NCBI GenBank assembly: GCA_930367215.1
Contig: OV884056.1
Span: forward strand, 279,726,067 to 279,790,066
Direction: 5' to 3'
DNA from: Pollenia angustigena
Lineage: Eukaryota; Arthropoda; Insecta; Diptera; Polleniidae
Length of the DNA stretch: 64,000 nt
In this document: in pieces, positions 53,601 to 63,985 of the stretch
Layout of the letters: every line of letters starts with the position of its first letter
Numbering within the stretch: position 1 is the first letter of the stretch
Program-made: the position numbers and the translations under genes
The notes under the pieces: generated by a model
Told to the model about the DNA's origin: nothing
Seen by the model: the letters and a program-made list of their open reading frames with translations, nothing else
Databases searched by the model: none

Positions 53601-56600
53601 AATTAAAAATAAAATTTAATTAGCATTATCAAAAATCAAAGAATTTTTATAAAGGACTTCAGTTCGGTTCTAAAAACTAAAATAAATATTTTCTTTGTAC
53701 TTTATGCAGATAGTCTTATCTGTATTAACTTATATAAACAAAAATAATTTGAATAACATTATGTGCAAGATTTACACATTTAAATTTTGTGGTCGCCACA
53801 TACAGGTATACCGCACTTGACACATACCATTCTGGACATAAGTTTAATTTCTGATGGACAGAAGCTGTTCTCCACTACAACCTCAATCATCACTTACTGC
53901 ATCTGGTAAAATTTGTTCAATGTTGTCGGTTAAAGTTTTCGATAAAATAGGGATTTCTAGCCTTAAAATTGGAAAATTTATGGAAATTTCGGCACTGGTC
54001 CATTAAACAGTTTCGGAAATTATTTCGGTAGTAAAAAATATCGAAGCATGAAATTGGGTCGTACAGTAGGTCTGCCAGAAGTTTGAACCTATCAACCAGG
54101 ACACATAGAAAAAATTTATAAAATTGTTTAATACTTTTTAATGTAGTATATGTCAAAACCATCCATTTTTATTTTTAAATCCAACAATATATATAAAAAA
54201 AATTAACGTGTACTTCATGTACATAAAAACAATGAAAAATAATAAAAAGTCGAGCTTAAAATGTTCTAAACAAAAATGATTTTCAGAAGATTACACTTTT
54301 TCTAGAACTTCATTTCGGTCTTTGATATACATAGTTATTAAACAGGCAGCATGTCATATAATAATCAAACTTACATTAATTAATACTCTCCAGTGTTTCA
54401 GTCTTAAACGAGTTTCTTTCTTAATTCCATTGAGCAGACTAAGTACTCAACTTGAAAAAAATCTAAATCTTTTCATTTTTCTTCTACCAAATCGACAACT
54501 GTCAAACTAATCAATTGACAAAGCCATACACGCTTTGATTTTGACAACAACCGACTCAGTTGACAATTGAATTGAAACGTGTATGGGCTGCTTTAGAGAA
54601 AGCAATTTGTTATCGGTTTTCGATTAATTATAAAAGTTGTTTACACGGTATAACTTTTTACAGCAACTAGTTGAAACAAAATTTGAAAGAGGATTGATTC
54701 TCATCTAATATTATTGAAAGCTTTTACCAGCTTTACACCAGATAACGGTTGAATTTAATTAAAGTTGTTTATACAATTGCCTTATGTTAGCAGCGTATAA
54801 CAGAAATCTTAACCTTTGTTAACAACTAAAACCAGCAAAAATCTAATTTGTTTGTCTTGACCTGTATAAAAAACCAGGACAATTTAACAGTGGACCAGGA
54901 CACCAGGACAAGTCGTCTAAAACCAGGACAATCCTGGAAAACCTGGACGTATGGCAGGCCTATCGTACAGTGATTGAATTCCCGAGTAGGTCCTCTTGCC
55001 GTACGAACTATATTCATTGAAGAAACTCGGCCATCACTTTGACCCTTCGATGTAGCTCACTTACTTTTATTTCTTAAAATGGGTCGAGATATCGAAATAA
55101 CGCAGCTATCGGAAGAAGTAGTAAAATGTTCAGGTTCTTAAAGATTTTCCTGAATCGGTGGTATATTCTCGTCAGGCTCAAGGATGTCAAAAGCTCATCT
55201 TCTGCATCACTTTGAAGGCAATCCTCCAATAATTCATCTTCCGATTCGCTCACACTTTCCAGGGAAACCGAGTCCTCCAACAAGCTTTGCAAAATTGCGC
55301 CAATTTCTGCGTCGCACAAGCCGCGCTTACGACACATTTTTAAAACAATACCTTAAAATACAACCAAAACACAAAGTTATCTTCGCTACAAAAGTAACAC
55401 TAAAGATAACGATACGTCTCTCAGACATATGTTGTGTTTATTTCTTAAAAAATACATAACTAACAACATAAAAACTGCCACCACCAACTAGGTGCAGCTA
55501 ACAACTGAGATTATTGAACGTGAGAAAGTTGTATGTTACAAATGTGAAAGTAAGAGCACAAAATTGAAAAGGGGTACGTCTCGCAGACGTACCTTATCTT
55601 TCTAGGGTTAATTTACCGTGTATGTTCTAGAAATTAAAATCTAACGTAAATCCAATTCAATTATTTTCAAAATTACCGTTGTTTTTCTTGGGTTTAAATT
55701 TTGTTCTTGCAATAATAATAGATACTTAAAGAATGAAGTAGATAAAATGGGGTATTTTTACGAACTTCCATTACGGGGTCGTTTTAAAATTTGCTCGATT
55801 TTAAATCCACTACATTTCGATTTCTAGAACACGACCGTATTTTTTAACAAAATAGTTCATGCATTTCTCCCTTTAGAATGAGTTTGGTTGTACGAAGGAT
55901 AAATCGAATAATGCTAAATGTAACATGTGTCCAAAAAAGTATTAACGTAAATTTTCTTCAACAACTTCACTAATTTACCACTTCCACAGTGACTATAACA
56001 TATTACTTAAAGAAAATACTCCACCAACAAAATCAAAGGGGGCTGCAAGTAGTCCAATGAGTATATATTTTAAGCTAGATACTTCGATCGATTCTCTAGA
56101 GGAATTTATTTTTATGGAATGTCCGTATAAGTTTCAAAAAGCCCAAAGTTGTATTGACTCTTTTAAAATTTAAGTGCCCGAAAGTGAAGCAACAGTTTGG
56201 AGCTACATTGACAAGTTTAATTTAATTTTTTCTTAAATTATCGAAAAAAATCTCGTAATTTATAAAACTTCTGGATTTAGAATTATTCGATTAATTTTAA
56301 AATTTTATTCGTTTAATCGAATAACTTTAAAATGCCAAATATCGAATAATTGTTTAATCGAACAAAAATAAAACCTGATTAATTGAACTCCCTAATATTA
56401 AACCTGGATGTTTACAGTTCTTCAAATCGACGAAGCTCAGTTACACTTTATCGCAGTGTTTGAAAATATACAGAACATTATTTAGCTTTCGGCTCACACA
56501 CCTAAGAACCTTAATACCGTTCGTTACTATTATCAGGAAAGAGCCGAACATTATATAGTGTTCTGTTCTTCGTTAAAAAAAAGAACAATTGTAGTGATAC

Positions 56601-59600
56601 TGTATACAACAAATTTATTTTAATGTTCTATAATTTTTAGCAACGTCCGCATCACGGACAACTTGTGTGTGTGTAAAATTTTTTGCTGGTTTTTTGTTTC
56701 TTTTTTCGTTTATGTATTTTGTTTTTGTAAAAAATCTTTAGTTTTTTACCAGCCAAAAGGGCGCTAAGCACAACAGAAACGAAAGAACATTTGTGAGATG
56801 AACCGAACACAATGAAGTTTGTCGTTTTAAAAAAGCCGAACGGAGTTAAATGCTATCATCTTTTTGTTACGTTAGATATGAACAGGGGGCTAATTCTAGA
56901 AGTCGTGATCGGATACATTTTTGATTCAAAAGCAATTTTAGTTTTTATTCTTTCGATCGATACTGAACGAATCGAAATTATTTGTTCACAAAACTGAAAA
57001 AATAATTTCCATTCGTTCAGTACCGACTGAAAGAATTACAAATAAATTTGCTATTCGATCACAACAGCCAGAATTGGCCCTCTGTATTATTTTTGTGTTC
57101 GAAAGATGACAAACAGGGAAAAGTTATTTTTTTAATGATTTACTACACAAACTCTATAAGTGTTAGTGTTTTCCACAACTCTACCGAATCGAACACCAAG
57201 GAGAGATATTAAGGTCCTTATCATGTAAAACGCATCGCCAAAGAATTACATTGAAAGCAAAAACAAAGTCATAAATATTTTGTAATTTGATATAAATTTT
57301 AATTCCCAATTTTTATTCTTGATAAAAAACGCATTTCACTGGTTGCTTAGGCCAGATCGTCCGTAAACTTCATCCAAAAAGATTTTAGAAAAACTAAGGA
57401 TATTAAACCAAATAAAACTGTTAAGCGTATAAGAATTATAAGCAACAGTTCTGCTTGTAACAATATCAAAGCTTAAACAAAAACATCAACAATAAGTCCC
57501 AATTCACACGTTGCATGTCTTTTTGATCAGCTTGCTACTTTATAACGAGAGTGAAGAGAGAAAAATAAACGTTTCTCTCTCACTCGCTCTCGCCTATAAG
57601 GTAGCAAGCTGATCAATAAGACTTCCAACGTGTGAATTGGCACTAAACAGTGAGCTTATCTCTTCTTACATTCCCCACTACAATTGATTGGAATTCTTTT
57701 TAAAATTTTGTATTCCCAAAAATTATTTTGATAATTATTTTGTAATTTTGTAAATTCACATTGCGTTTTAAAACTTCAAACGCTGCATAGCTTGTGGCGT
57801 AGAAAATTTTAAAACTGTACATGAATTTCTGTAGGAAGCAAAAACAAAATTACAAAATATATATGACTTTGGGGGAGTTTACACGGAGTCTATTCAGACA
57901 TGTCTAACAAACACGTTTGTTTTGTTTGTTGGCAATCGGGGTAGAGAAGAAAGAGGGGTTGCCAAACAGACATGAAATGAGTTTTCATGTTTGTTTATAA
58001 GAATTTTCATGTTTTCAATTTGTATGTATGTGTATATTAGACTATTATACACAAAAACAGACATGTTTGGAAAGACATCGTGAAAAGACAATAAGTTTTT
58101 TGAAGCATGTTCAAAAGAGAATGTCAAAAACAGACATTTCTGGAAAGACACCGTGTAAACTCCCTCTTTGTTTTTGCTTGCAATGGAATTCTTTGACATT
58201 GCGTTTTACATGATTAGGGCCTTAGAGTTTATTTTCAAACTTTAAAAAAATTTTTCATTAGAAAACACAAAAAAAAGAGTTTAAATTTGTATCGAATTTT
58301 GAATTTTTAAATATTTGTTATGCATTATTTTATTTTAATTTTTTTATTTTTAATAAAATAATAATAATAAATAAATAATAAAAAAAAAATATAATAAAAA
58401 TGTTAATCACCATGAGAATTAAATTCCCAGATTCTATTTGTTAAAATAATTTTATTAAATTTTTTATTTGAAGAGTAACTTTCCAGGGTTAAAGATTTAG
58501 CAAAGACGAATATAGCTCTCCTACTTGTTTGGTTTAATTATTCTCTTGTTACTCTATTTGTTATAGATAATTTTAGAAATGACGGTCGTCTTATACCTGG
58601 CACTTATTGTGATTATTATTTCTTTGCGAATCCGGAAGTACCTTCCAGCTCTTTGGAAATATGGAAATATTTTCATTCTCCTCGTTTTCCAGCAAAATAT
58701 CCAGGACATGTTAAATGTTCTTATAAGTTTATTGGCCGGTAAGATATGCACCCTTTTTTAAACTTCTACCTGTGATAATACTAAATGATTTTTGCTTTTC
58801 AGACCTGAAACACGTGTTGAAGTAATTTTCGAGGAAATACGCATACCAAAAAAAGAAACAAGGTTATTTATATTTATGAAATTGTACAACTGATCTATGA
58901 GATAACGGCAGAGTTCAAAAACATCTTGATACTTTGCAGTTTAAGTCAAAAATGCATCATAGAGTTAAACGATGCACAGTTTGCTTCTTGCGTATGCATC
59001 GATAACTTTTTTGGTGCACTTTGGAACAGATGACATTGTAAATTCCACACGATTGCTTTGCAACCGACGTTTTGGAACCCACACTAATTTTGAAAAAATA
59101 ATGAAGTAGTTCTAAAGCTGGTTTAATTCTTAATAATTCTGAAAGTGAAAATAAATTCTAACTGCCGTTATCTTTAAAATATTAAAATAGATTTGAATTG
59201 AGTTTTTGGCAAAATTTGTATGGAAATTTTGCCTTAAAACACATTTCAAACTAATATTATTCATTCTGAATACGGCAGTAAAGGTTTTATTCGAAATTAT
59301 TCTGAAAGTAAAAATTTGAAATGAAATTAAAATGATAATTTAAGAAAAAAATCTGTAATAAAAAATAGATTTTAAACTCTTTTTTTACTTCTTTAATTGG
59401 CAATTTCAAACAGAAGTTTTAAAATCTTGCCGCTTCGTTTTTTTAGTAAAAATAGTTTAATGAAAATTAAATTCGATGAAAAAATAACAAAGTCCGAATG
59501 TTAGAAATGTCAAAATAAAATTCATACGATTTCATTGGAATAGAGTTAGCAAAATAAGTGGAAATTTCTACTATAGCTTAGTCCTCGTCCACACTTGCAA

Positions 59601-62600
59601 CTATTATTTTTTTATTTATTTATTTTATTTTTGTCAATATTTATTCATTAAACCTTCATATCATCATATTAAATGCAAACGGACGTAACTACACAAAATT
59701 TAGAAATTGAGTTTTTAATCGATTATGGTTCGTTTTATCAAAATAGATGTTCGTGCAAAATTTTAGATTCCTACGATCAAAAATGGCGATTTTATTAACG
59801 AAATTCAAACGCCAATTACACCTTGTTGTTATTGATTTTGTAAAATTTTTTGCTTCTCCTGTAAAAAAATAAAAAATGTAGTTACGTCCGTTTGCATTTA
59901 ATGTGACGATATATTAAATATGAACTAACAATAACATAGGCCAACAAATTTTTAACCCATGAGCCAGTGTAAACTTTTCTTATCATTTAAATTGACCGAA
60001 TCCGAGTCCGAAAAGATTTAGAAGATGTGATTTATGAGATAGGCCTGCGAAATTTGGAAAAAGTTTAAGCCCTGGGACTAAAAAAAATTAAAATAAATCT
60101 TGAAAAAAATTGCAAAAAAATTAGCATAGCGAAAAAGTGGCTTTTTTAAATTTTCGGTTAAGATATCTCAAAGAAAGAACAAGATATTATAAACATTTAA
60201 CTTAAAGGTTATTAAAAGGATTTTTAAGCGGCATAACAGGTTTTATTAATAAAAATTAATTCGCACATTTATTACATCGCAAATAAAGCGAAAACAGTGT
60301 TTTTTTAACTTTAAGTCCGAGTTTACACTATGAAAGTTTTCTTTCATAAAGTTTGAGTTTATCGGTGAGAGGGGAGAGAAGAATAGCCTGTTCTCTTCCC
60401 CTCTTACCTATAAAGTCAGACTTTCTGAAAGAACACTTTCATAGGGTAAGCCCAGACTAAGCGAAGATTTCGCGAAAGCCTGATGTGATGGATAAATTCT
60501 TTGTAGCGCGCAATAGTTATGTTTGTTGGTGAAAGAGGTAAGAAGTTTGTAAAGCGATATGCAGTTCCGTTTTCTCTACAAATCTGCTTTGTGTTGTAAC
60601 TCGAACTTTTTAACTTGGAGTTGGCTGTAAGTTTATTTGACGTTGCTTAGATAAAATATAATAAGAACAGCAAAAAAATCATAAAATACAAAAATTTAAA
60701 AACCAAAATTTCATAATGTAGACACTAATGCAATTCTTAAGTTAACTTTTAAAATATGCAAGTTTGGACGGGGACCTAGTAAATGTCGTATAAAATAAGT
60801 AATTTTTATTGATTCCATAACTTATAAAATGTTTCCTAAAATTTGTTTTCTTTTATATTTCTTCAGCTGTAATTTAGATAAACTCACTATCTTCGATGCT
60901 GAGTCAGCAAATATGAATGCTGTTATAGATGTTTTATGCGGGATGGTTACTAATTCACGTCATATTCTCAGCACTGGTCCGGATTTACTAATTGAATTCA
61001 ATGCAAGTTCCAATGTAACGTCAAAAGGCTTTAGAGGCAAATTTAAGTTTATACAGAATGACAATGTAAATAGTATAGCAACAGGTGGGTAAAAAAAATT
61101 GCCATTTACACCAAAGCACCTATTTGCGTCGGTGATAGAGACCGGGAAAATATAACGCAGATATAACCACATTTGTCTATATAAATAGACTTATCGCTTT
61201 TTTAACGAAATTGTCTAAGAGCCACTTTTTGGGTTAGAGCTTAGCGATTGAATAAACTTTAATCTCCGTATTTACTTTTTGAGTTGTATTTTTTTAACTT
61301 TTTTTTTGCTAGTTTAAGCGGCCAACGGTGGTGGTTTAAACCAAGGCCTATCCAATATGTCTGCTTACTACTACAACAATACAACAATACAAAAAACAAC
61401 AGCATTTTGTTTGTTTAAATTCCTCGCCGTTGTCAAAATCTTACTACCAAATAGGCAAAACAAAAGGAAAAATGTGTTTTGTGTGCATGTATGTGTGGCA
61501 AAAAACCAAAAAAGTAAACAAAAATATACACGTATAAGGAAAATGTAAACAACTTTTGATATCGTTGAGGAATAAACCAAATAAACATCTGGCTTCTTAA
61601 GCAGACCTATTGGATAGACCTTGGTTTAAACCTAAACTTAAACTGTCAACATACACATGTTTAACATAAAGAATTTGCAAAAATATAAACAAAAAATACA
61701 TTTTAAAATATTGCTTAGCACTTTTATATAATTTTTCCATTCTATATTTTTTCTGTAATGTATATTTTCTTAAAACGCAAAAAATTTCTACCTTGTAAAC
61801 AATATTAAATTCGCGCATTTTCTTCTTCTTTGAAAACATCCATATTGCTTGATAAAAAGATGATATTTGCAAAAAATGTTGCCATTTATTTGTGCTCAGT
61901 ATGGTAGCGCTACATGGCTTAAGCCACCACCCAAAAATAGCAAATTTCGATCTACCAAAGGTTGAATACAATTTGGTTTAAGGATTGATGTTTGACTAAT
62001 GACGTCAGCAGTCGTCGATGGCTGCGAGTGTTAAACGGCAAGCCCTCTGAGGAGATTGAGTGGTTGCAATCGAAACATGTCAGGGTAACCTGTCCGTAAA
62101 CACCTGGGTTCGAGCCCAGATTGAGTCAAGAATGAAAAATTATCAATAAATTTTAATTAATTTTCATGTTGTAAAATTCCTTTCTTCATAAAAATAATTT
62201 AATGAAAATTAAATTTAATGAACTTAAGCCTAATTAAAAATATTAAAAATTTGGATTAAAAACCATAAATAGTTCAATAAAATAACCACAATACTAATGA
62301 TACTAGTTTAACTTAATTCTCAGATTAGCTAATTATAGAATAAAATTAACTTTAATCTCAAACCCAAATAGTGACTCTAAGTCTTGCAGAATTGTTAAAG
62401 ATTTATTTTGACAAAAGATTTGCTTGTAACATTTTATGGTGTTATTGCCAGATGCTGTTACGTCTGACCTACGACTTTTGATTGAGCCACATAAGAAGAA
62501 AAACAACGCAAATCGGAATCAAAACGACGCAAAGCGGATTGTACAACATTTTAATAAACCGTATAAACGTAAATCGAGGCTTTGGTGTTTTTGAGTTATT

Positions 62601-62743
62601 AATAGTATTGCAATATGTTTGCTATATTTCTTAAGATAAACCAATTGTGGGAGAAATTCACGCATCAGCAAAGAAACTAAATAATCATTTACAAGCATTT
62701 AATATAATGGAAAATACAAAAGTTTCAAAAGGATTTAAAGAAG
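50631..62743 (+). CDS. CUB-domain protein gene, five internal exons (partial)
   Basis: Exons are 50631-51022, 58567-58738, 58804-58863, 60867-61084 and probably 62636-62743; every junction is GT..AG and the phases (1-1, 2-2, 2-2, 1-1) agree. Exon 1 starts inside a CUB domain: CLDYIEIFP, then FIFCN, an Asn/Ser/Thr-rich insert of about 60 residues with NNKNNNINK, then SSGKIFAIRLRFKRPL and LNVSAEYRFLKK. Exons 2-4 form a second CUB: GTYCDYYF, FHSPRFPAKYPGHVKCSYKF, then VEVIFEEIRIP, SCNLDKLTIFD, VLCGM, and LLIEFNASSN with GFRGKFKFI. Exon 5 reads DKPIVGEIHASAKK. CUB domains are extracellular binding modules, so the product is probably secreted or membrane-bound. No signal peptide, start, stop or membrane helix is in view. 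Introns reach 7.5 kb because of transposons. Exon 5 is supported only by splice sites and phase. A culd- or Neto-like gene is possible but unproved. Confidence 0.85.
51155..51590 (+). mobile_element. DINE-1/Helentron-type fragment
   Basis: Starts ATATCCTTTACCCCTTG with GAGGGTATA after it. It contains CCATAAAGTATATATAGTCG, GTCCTTGAGTAATTCAAAGT and GTCAGTCTGTCTGTCCGTCT. The 3' tail is absent. It lies just after the first visible CUB exon. Confidence 0.7.
51633..52963 (+). mobile_element. Non-autonomous Helitron with internal minisatellite
   Basis: The 3' end reads GGACAACGTCTGTCGGGTCC then GCTAG, followed by T. The CTAG tip with a GGAC..GTCC/GACA..TGTC hairpin just before it is the Helitron 3' signature, and a GACAACGTCTGTCGGGTC phrase is common to insect Helitrons. 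The 5' end is near TCTATGTAGTATATATATAA. No Rep/helicase gene is present. Confidence 0.8.
52000..52795. repeat. 130-bp minisatellite, six units with dimeric higher order
   Basis: Each unit contains TTCTATTAAGCGCATAACTT, GAACGGCTTGACCGATTT, AAATCATCGCCATGG and ATCGAAAGAAAAATGTACCA. Variants alternate: CATGGGCC, CATGGTCC, CATGGGCC, CATGGTCC, CATGGGCC, CATGGTCC along the array, and CATGCCTAC alternates with CACGCTTAC in most units. Confidence 0.9.
54067..54962. mobile_element. hAT-type non-autonomous element inside piggyBac
   Basis: TAGGTCTGCCAGAAG at the left and TATGGCAGGCCTA at the right are inverted ends. The exact 8-bp TCGTACAG lies on both sides (54059-54066 and 54963-54970). ACCAGGACA words recur near both ends. 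A small hairpin (54520-54595) lies inside. Confidence 0.9.
54520..54595. repeat. Short hairpin with GCCATACACG ends
   Basis: AAGCCATACACG at the left and CGTGTATGGGCT at the right are inverted; TTGACAA/TTGTCAA pairs lie between. Confidence 0.6.
55612..56880. other. Intron DNA of the CUB gene without a coding exon seen
   Basis: Contains a single end of the AGCCATGTTCTGG MITE family (about 55790-55835) and the right part of the hAT-like element. No phase-compatible CUB exon was found. Confidence 0.4.
56883..57085. mobile_element. MITE, CAGGGGGCAAATT family, diverged copy
   Basis: CAGGGGGCTAATTCTAGAAG at the left pairs with CAGCCAGAATTGGCCCTCTG at the right. The internal arms match 28211-28398. 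Confidence 0.65.
57325..57670. repeat. Dispersed repeat, second copy of 4920-5125
   Basis: Shares CGCATTTCACTGGTTGCTTA, AAGATTTTAGAAAAA and ACATCAACAATAA; resumes after the nested MITE with ACAGTGAGCTTATCTCTTCT. Confidence 0.65.
57496..57643. mobile_element. Short hairpin MITE with CCAATTCACACGTTG ends
   Basis: CCAATTCACACGTTG at the left and CAACGTGTGAATTGG at the right are inverted; the arms continue through GATCAGCTTGCTAC and end around a GAGAGAG/CTCTCTC core. Confidence 0.85.
57872..58165. mobile_element. MITE with GGGAGTTTACACGG ends
   Basis: GGGAGTTTACACGGAGTCT at the left and GGAAAGACACCGTGTAAACTCC at the right pair as inverted ends (CCGTGTAAACTCC). Confidence 0.8.
58485..58513 (+). 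repeat. DINE tail remnant
   Basis: GAATATAGCTCTCCTACTTG resembles the DINE 3' tip (GAATATAGCACTCTTACTTG). The hairpin before it is degraded. Confidence 0.45.
58870..59655. other. CUB-gene intron, AT-rich
   Basis: A block near 59020-59080 (GGAACAGATGACATTGTAAA) resembles 38180-38225 (GGGACAGATAACATTGTAAA), a short dispersed repeat. No exon seen. Confidence 0.4.
59658..59914. mobile_element. MITE, AAATGCAAAC variant of the ATATCGT family
   Basis: TTAAATGCAAACGGACGTAACTA at the left returns inverted at the right (TAGTTACGTCCGTTTGCATTTAA). Outer ATATC/GATAT is kept. Confidence 0.75.
60313..60459. mobile_element. Short hairpin MITE with GTTTACACTATGAAAG ends
   Basis: GTTTACACTATGAAAGT at the left pairs with ACTTTCATAGGGTAAGC at the right. 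A GAGAGGGGAGAGAAG/CTTCCCCTCTTACC core lies between. Confidence 0.75.
61332..61633. mobile_element. MITE with GTTTAAACCAAGG ends
   Basis: GGTTTAAACCAAGGCCTATC at the left returns as GATAGACCTTGGTTTAAACC at the right. The arms run on through CTGCTTA. It lies in the intron before the last visible CUB exon. Confidence 0.8.
61941..62216 (+). repeat. tRNA-derived SINE-like repeat, copy 2
   Basis: CAAATTTCGATCTACCAAAG start, GATGGCTGCGAGTG (A-box-like), CTGGGTTCGAGCCCAG (62104-62119, B-box-like), then GAGTCAAGAATGAAAAATTA and an AT-rich tail. Copies 1 and 3 are at 15742-16003 (minus) and 63743-63985. Confidence 0.8.
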
Positions 62744-62758
62744 GTAAGTGAGATTAAT

Positions 62759-62885
62759 GTGCTGTTTACACAACACAAGTGAGTAAACGTGTATTAAAAT
62801 TTATATGGAAAACACTCAAAAACCTGAGTGCTTTTCATATAAATTTTACTACACGTTCAGTCACTTGTGTTGTGAAAACAGCACA
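62759..62885. mobile_element. Short hairpin MITE with GTGCTGTTTACACAACAC ends
   Basis: GTGCTGTTTACACAACACAA at the left and TTGTGTTGTGAAAACAGCAC at the right pair almost completely; the arms meet near AAAACCTGAG. It lies 15 bp after the donor site of the last visible CUB exon. Confidence 0.85.
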
Positions 62886-62889
62886 TAAC

Positions 62890-63740
62890 TTTTAAAAATT
62901 TAAAATGAAAAAGAAAACAACTCGAGAATTTTATATTAATTCATATATTTTTTATTGCCTTTTTAAAATTTGTTCTTCAATTATTTTAATTTAACATTTA
63001 CTTTTTTACGACTTTTAACTTAAATATTTCTGAAATCTATACGTCTCTAACTTTTATTATCAAAATGGTCAAATGTTAGGCCACTTAGGATTAAATGTTT
63101 ACAACGTTATAAAAAATATTTTTATTTAACTTTGACAACAGACAATTTCTTGATCCTTTGAGACAAACTTTTAAATAAGTTTCACTAAAACTTTATTTAA
63201 TCTTAAAAACTAATTTATTGTGCAGCAAAGAACTACAACTTTAATATAAAAAATTTAATCGAAAAACCACAAAATACTTTCGCGAAAGATGTTACTCAAA
63301 TTAATGAGAGTCTTTTTAAAATATTTTAAGTTTGTCTCTTTATAAAGTCATTTTTATTTGATAGTTGGCCTTAATTTTAAACGGATACGGAAATCAACCT
63401 AAGCAACGGATGTGGTTGTAGTTGTTATAGTAGGAGAAATAGTAGTTGTGATTATGTTAGTATTTGTTAGCTTTTTTATTGCATTAACTACAGTTTACTG
63501 TATTCTAACCCAGCAAAGATTTTTATGTCGGTTAAGACTTTATTCAAATATATATTAGCTCTATGTGTACATTTGTCCTTCAAGTTGTGCTGAAAAAGGT
63601 CAACAAGAAAAAGAAAGACAAAATGGAAAAAAACAAAATATGTACTTTGGACTTCAAGAAGAATTCTTGACAAAAAGTACGAAAAAACAGAAGTAAGAAA
63701 GAACATGTAAAATCAATTAAAATTGATAATCTTTCAAAAA
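62890..63740. other. AT-rich DNA, no exon recognised
   Basis: No phase-compatible continuation of the CUB gene was found before the window ends. One minus-strand frame of 72 codons (63488-63706) has no domain. Confidence 0.4.
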
Positions 63741-63742
63741 AG

Positions 63743-63985
63743 CAAATTTCGATCTACCAAAGCTTAAAATACAATTTGGTTTAAGGATTGATGTTTGATT
63801 ATTGACGTCAGCAGTCATCGATGGCTGCGGGTGTAAGACGAAACATGTCAGGGTAACCAGCCGCCTGGGTTCGAATCTCAGGTCAGTCAAGAATAAAAAA
63901 TTATCAATAACAATTTTAATTAATTTTCATGTTGTAAAATTCCTTTCTTCATAAAAATAATTTAATGAAAAATTTTTTAAAAAAA
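63743..63985 (+). repeat. tRNA-derived SINE-like repeat, copy 3
   Basis: Same order of landmarks as 61941-62216, with about 35 bases missing between the GATGGCTGCGGGTG and GAAACATGTCAGGGTAAC blocks. The B-box-like stretch is GGGTTCGAATC. Confidence 0.8.

Larger units (their letters stand above)
53775..55337 (-). pseudogene. Broken piggyBac transposase interrupted by a hAT element
   Basis: Minus strand. ATG 55337 opens an acidic N-terminus (LLEDSVSLESVSESEDEL), as in piggyBac. Near 55017-54971 MNIVRTARGPTREFNHC matches the conserved 'NIVR..RGPTR' block. The frame then enters the hAT 54067-54962; after its 8-bp duplication the piggyBac sequence resumes (PNFMLRYF). The catalytic Asp core is deleted. 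Near 53850-53775 the C-terminal Cys-rich tail remains as CVKCGIPVCGDHKI, stop, MCKSC. Deletion, insertion and nonsense changes make it non-functional. Confidence 0.85.
53412..55607 (-). mobile_element. piggyBac element close to the canonical family, internally deleted
   Basis: TTAA flanks it at 53408-53411 and 55608-55611. Both tips read inward CCCTAGAAAGATAA (left) and CCCTAGAAAGATAAGG (right), matching the classic piggyBac terminus CCCTAGAAAGATA. Subterminal GATACGTCTGAAAGACGTAT repeats occur at both sides. It contains transposase fragments and a later hAT insertion. Confidence 0.9.
53102..56393. mobile_element. hAT-like element (outer member of a triple nest)
   Basis: The left end TAGTGTGTTCAGTCGATTAA and right end TTAATTGAACTCCCTA are approximately inverted. 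Both subterminal regions are rich in GATTAATCGAA motifs (53110-53210 and 56280-56380), like the hAT at 8923. I cannot see a matching 8-bp duplication, so the limits are tentative. Confidence 0.5.
57210..58224. mobile_element. Element with ~60-bp inverted ends, carrying two nested MITEs
   Basis: TAAGGTCCTTATCATGTAAA..ACGCA..CAAAGAATT at the left returns inverted at the right (GACATTGCGTTTTACATGAT..AGGGCCTTA). AGCAAAAACAAA follows on each inner side. The interior contains the repeat 57325-57670, the hairpin 57496-57643 and the MITE 57872-58165. Confidence 0.65.

Noticed and set aside
55074..55337. Acidic 87-codon minus-strand frame as an independent gene
   Set aside because: It is the N-terminal part of the broken piggyBac transposase, positioned correctly relative to the element's end.
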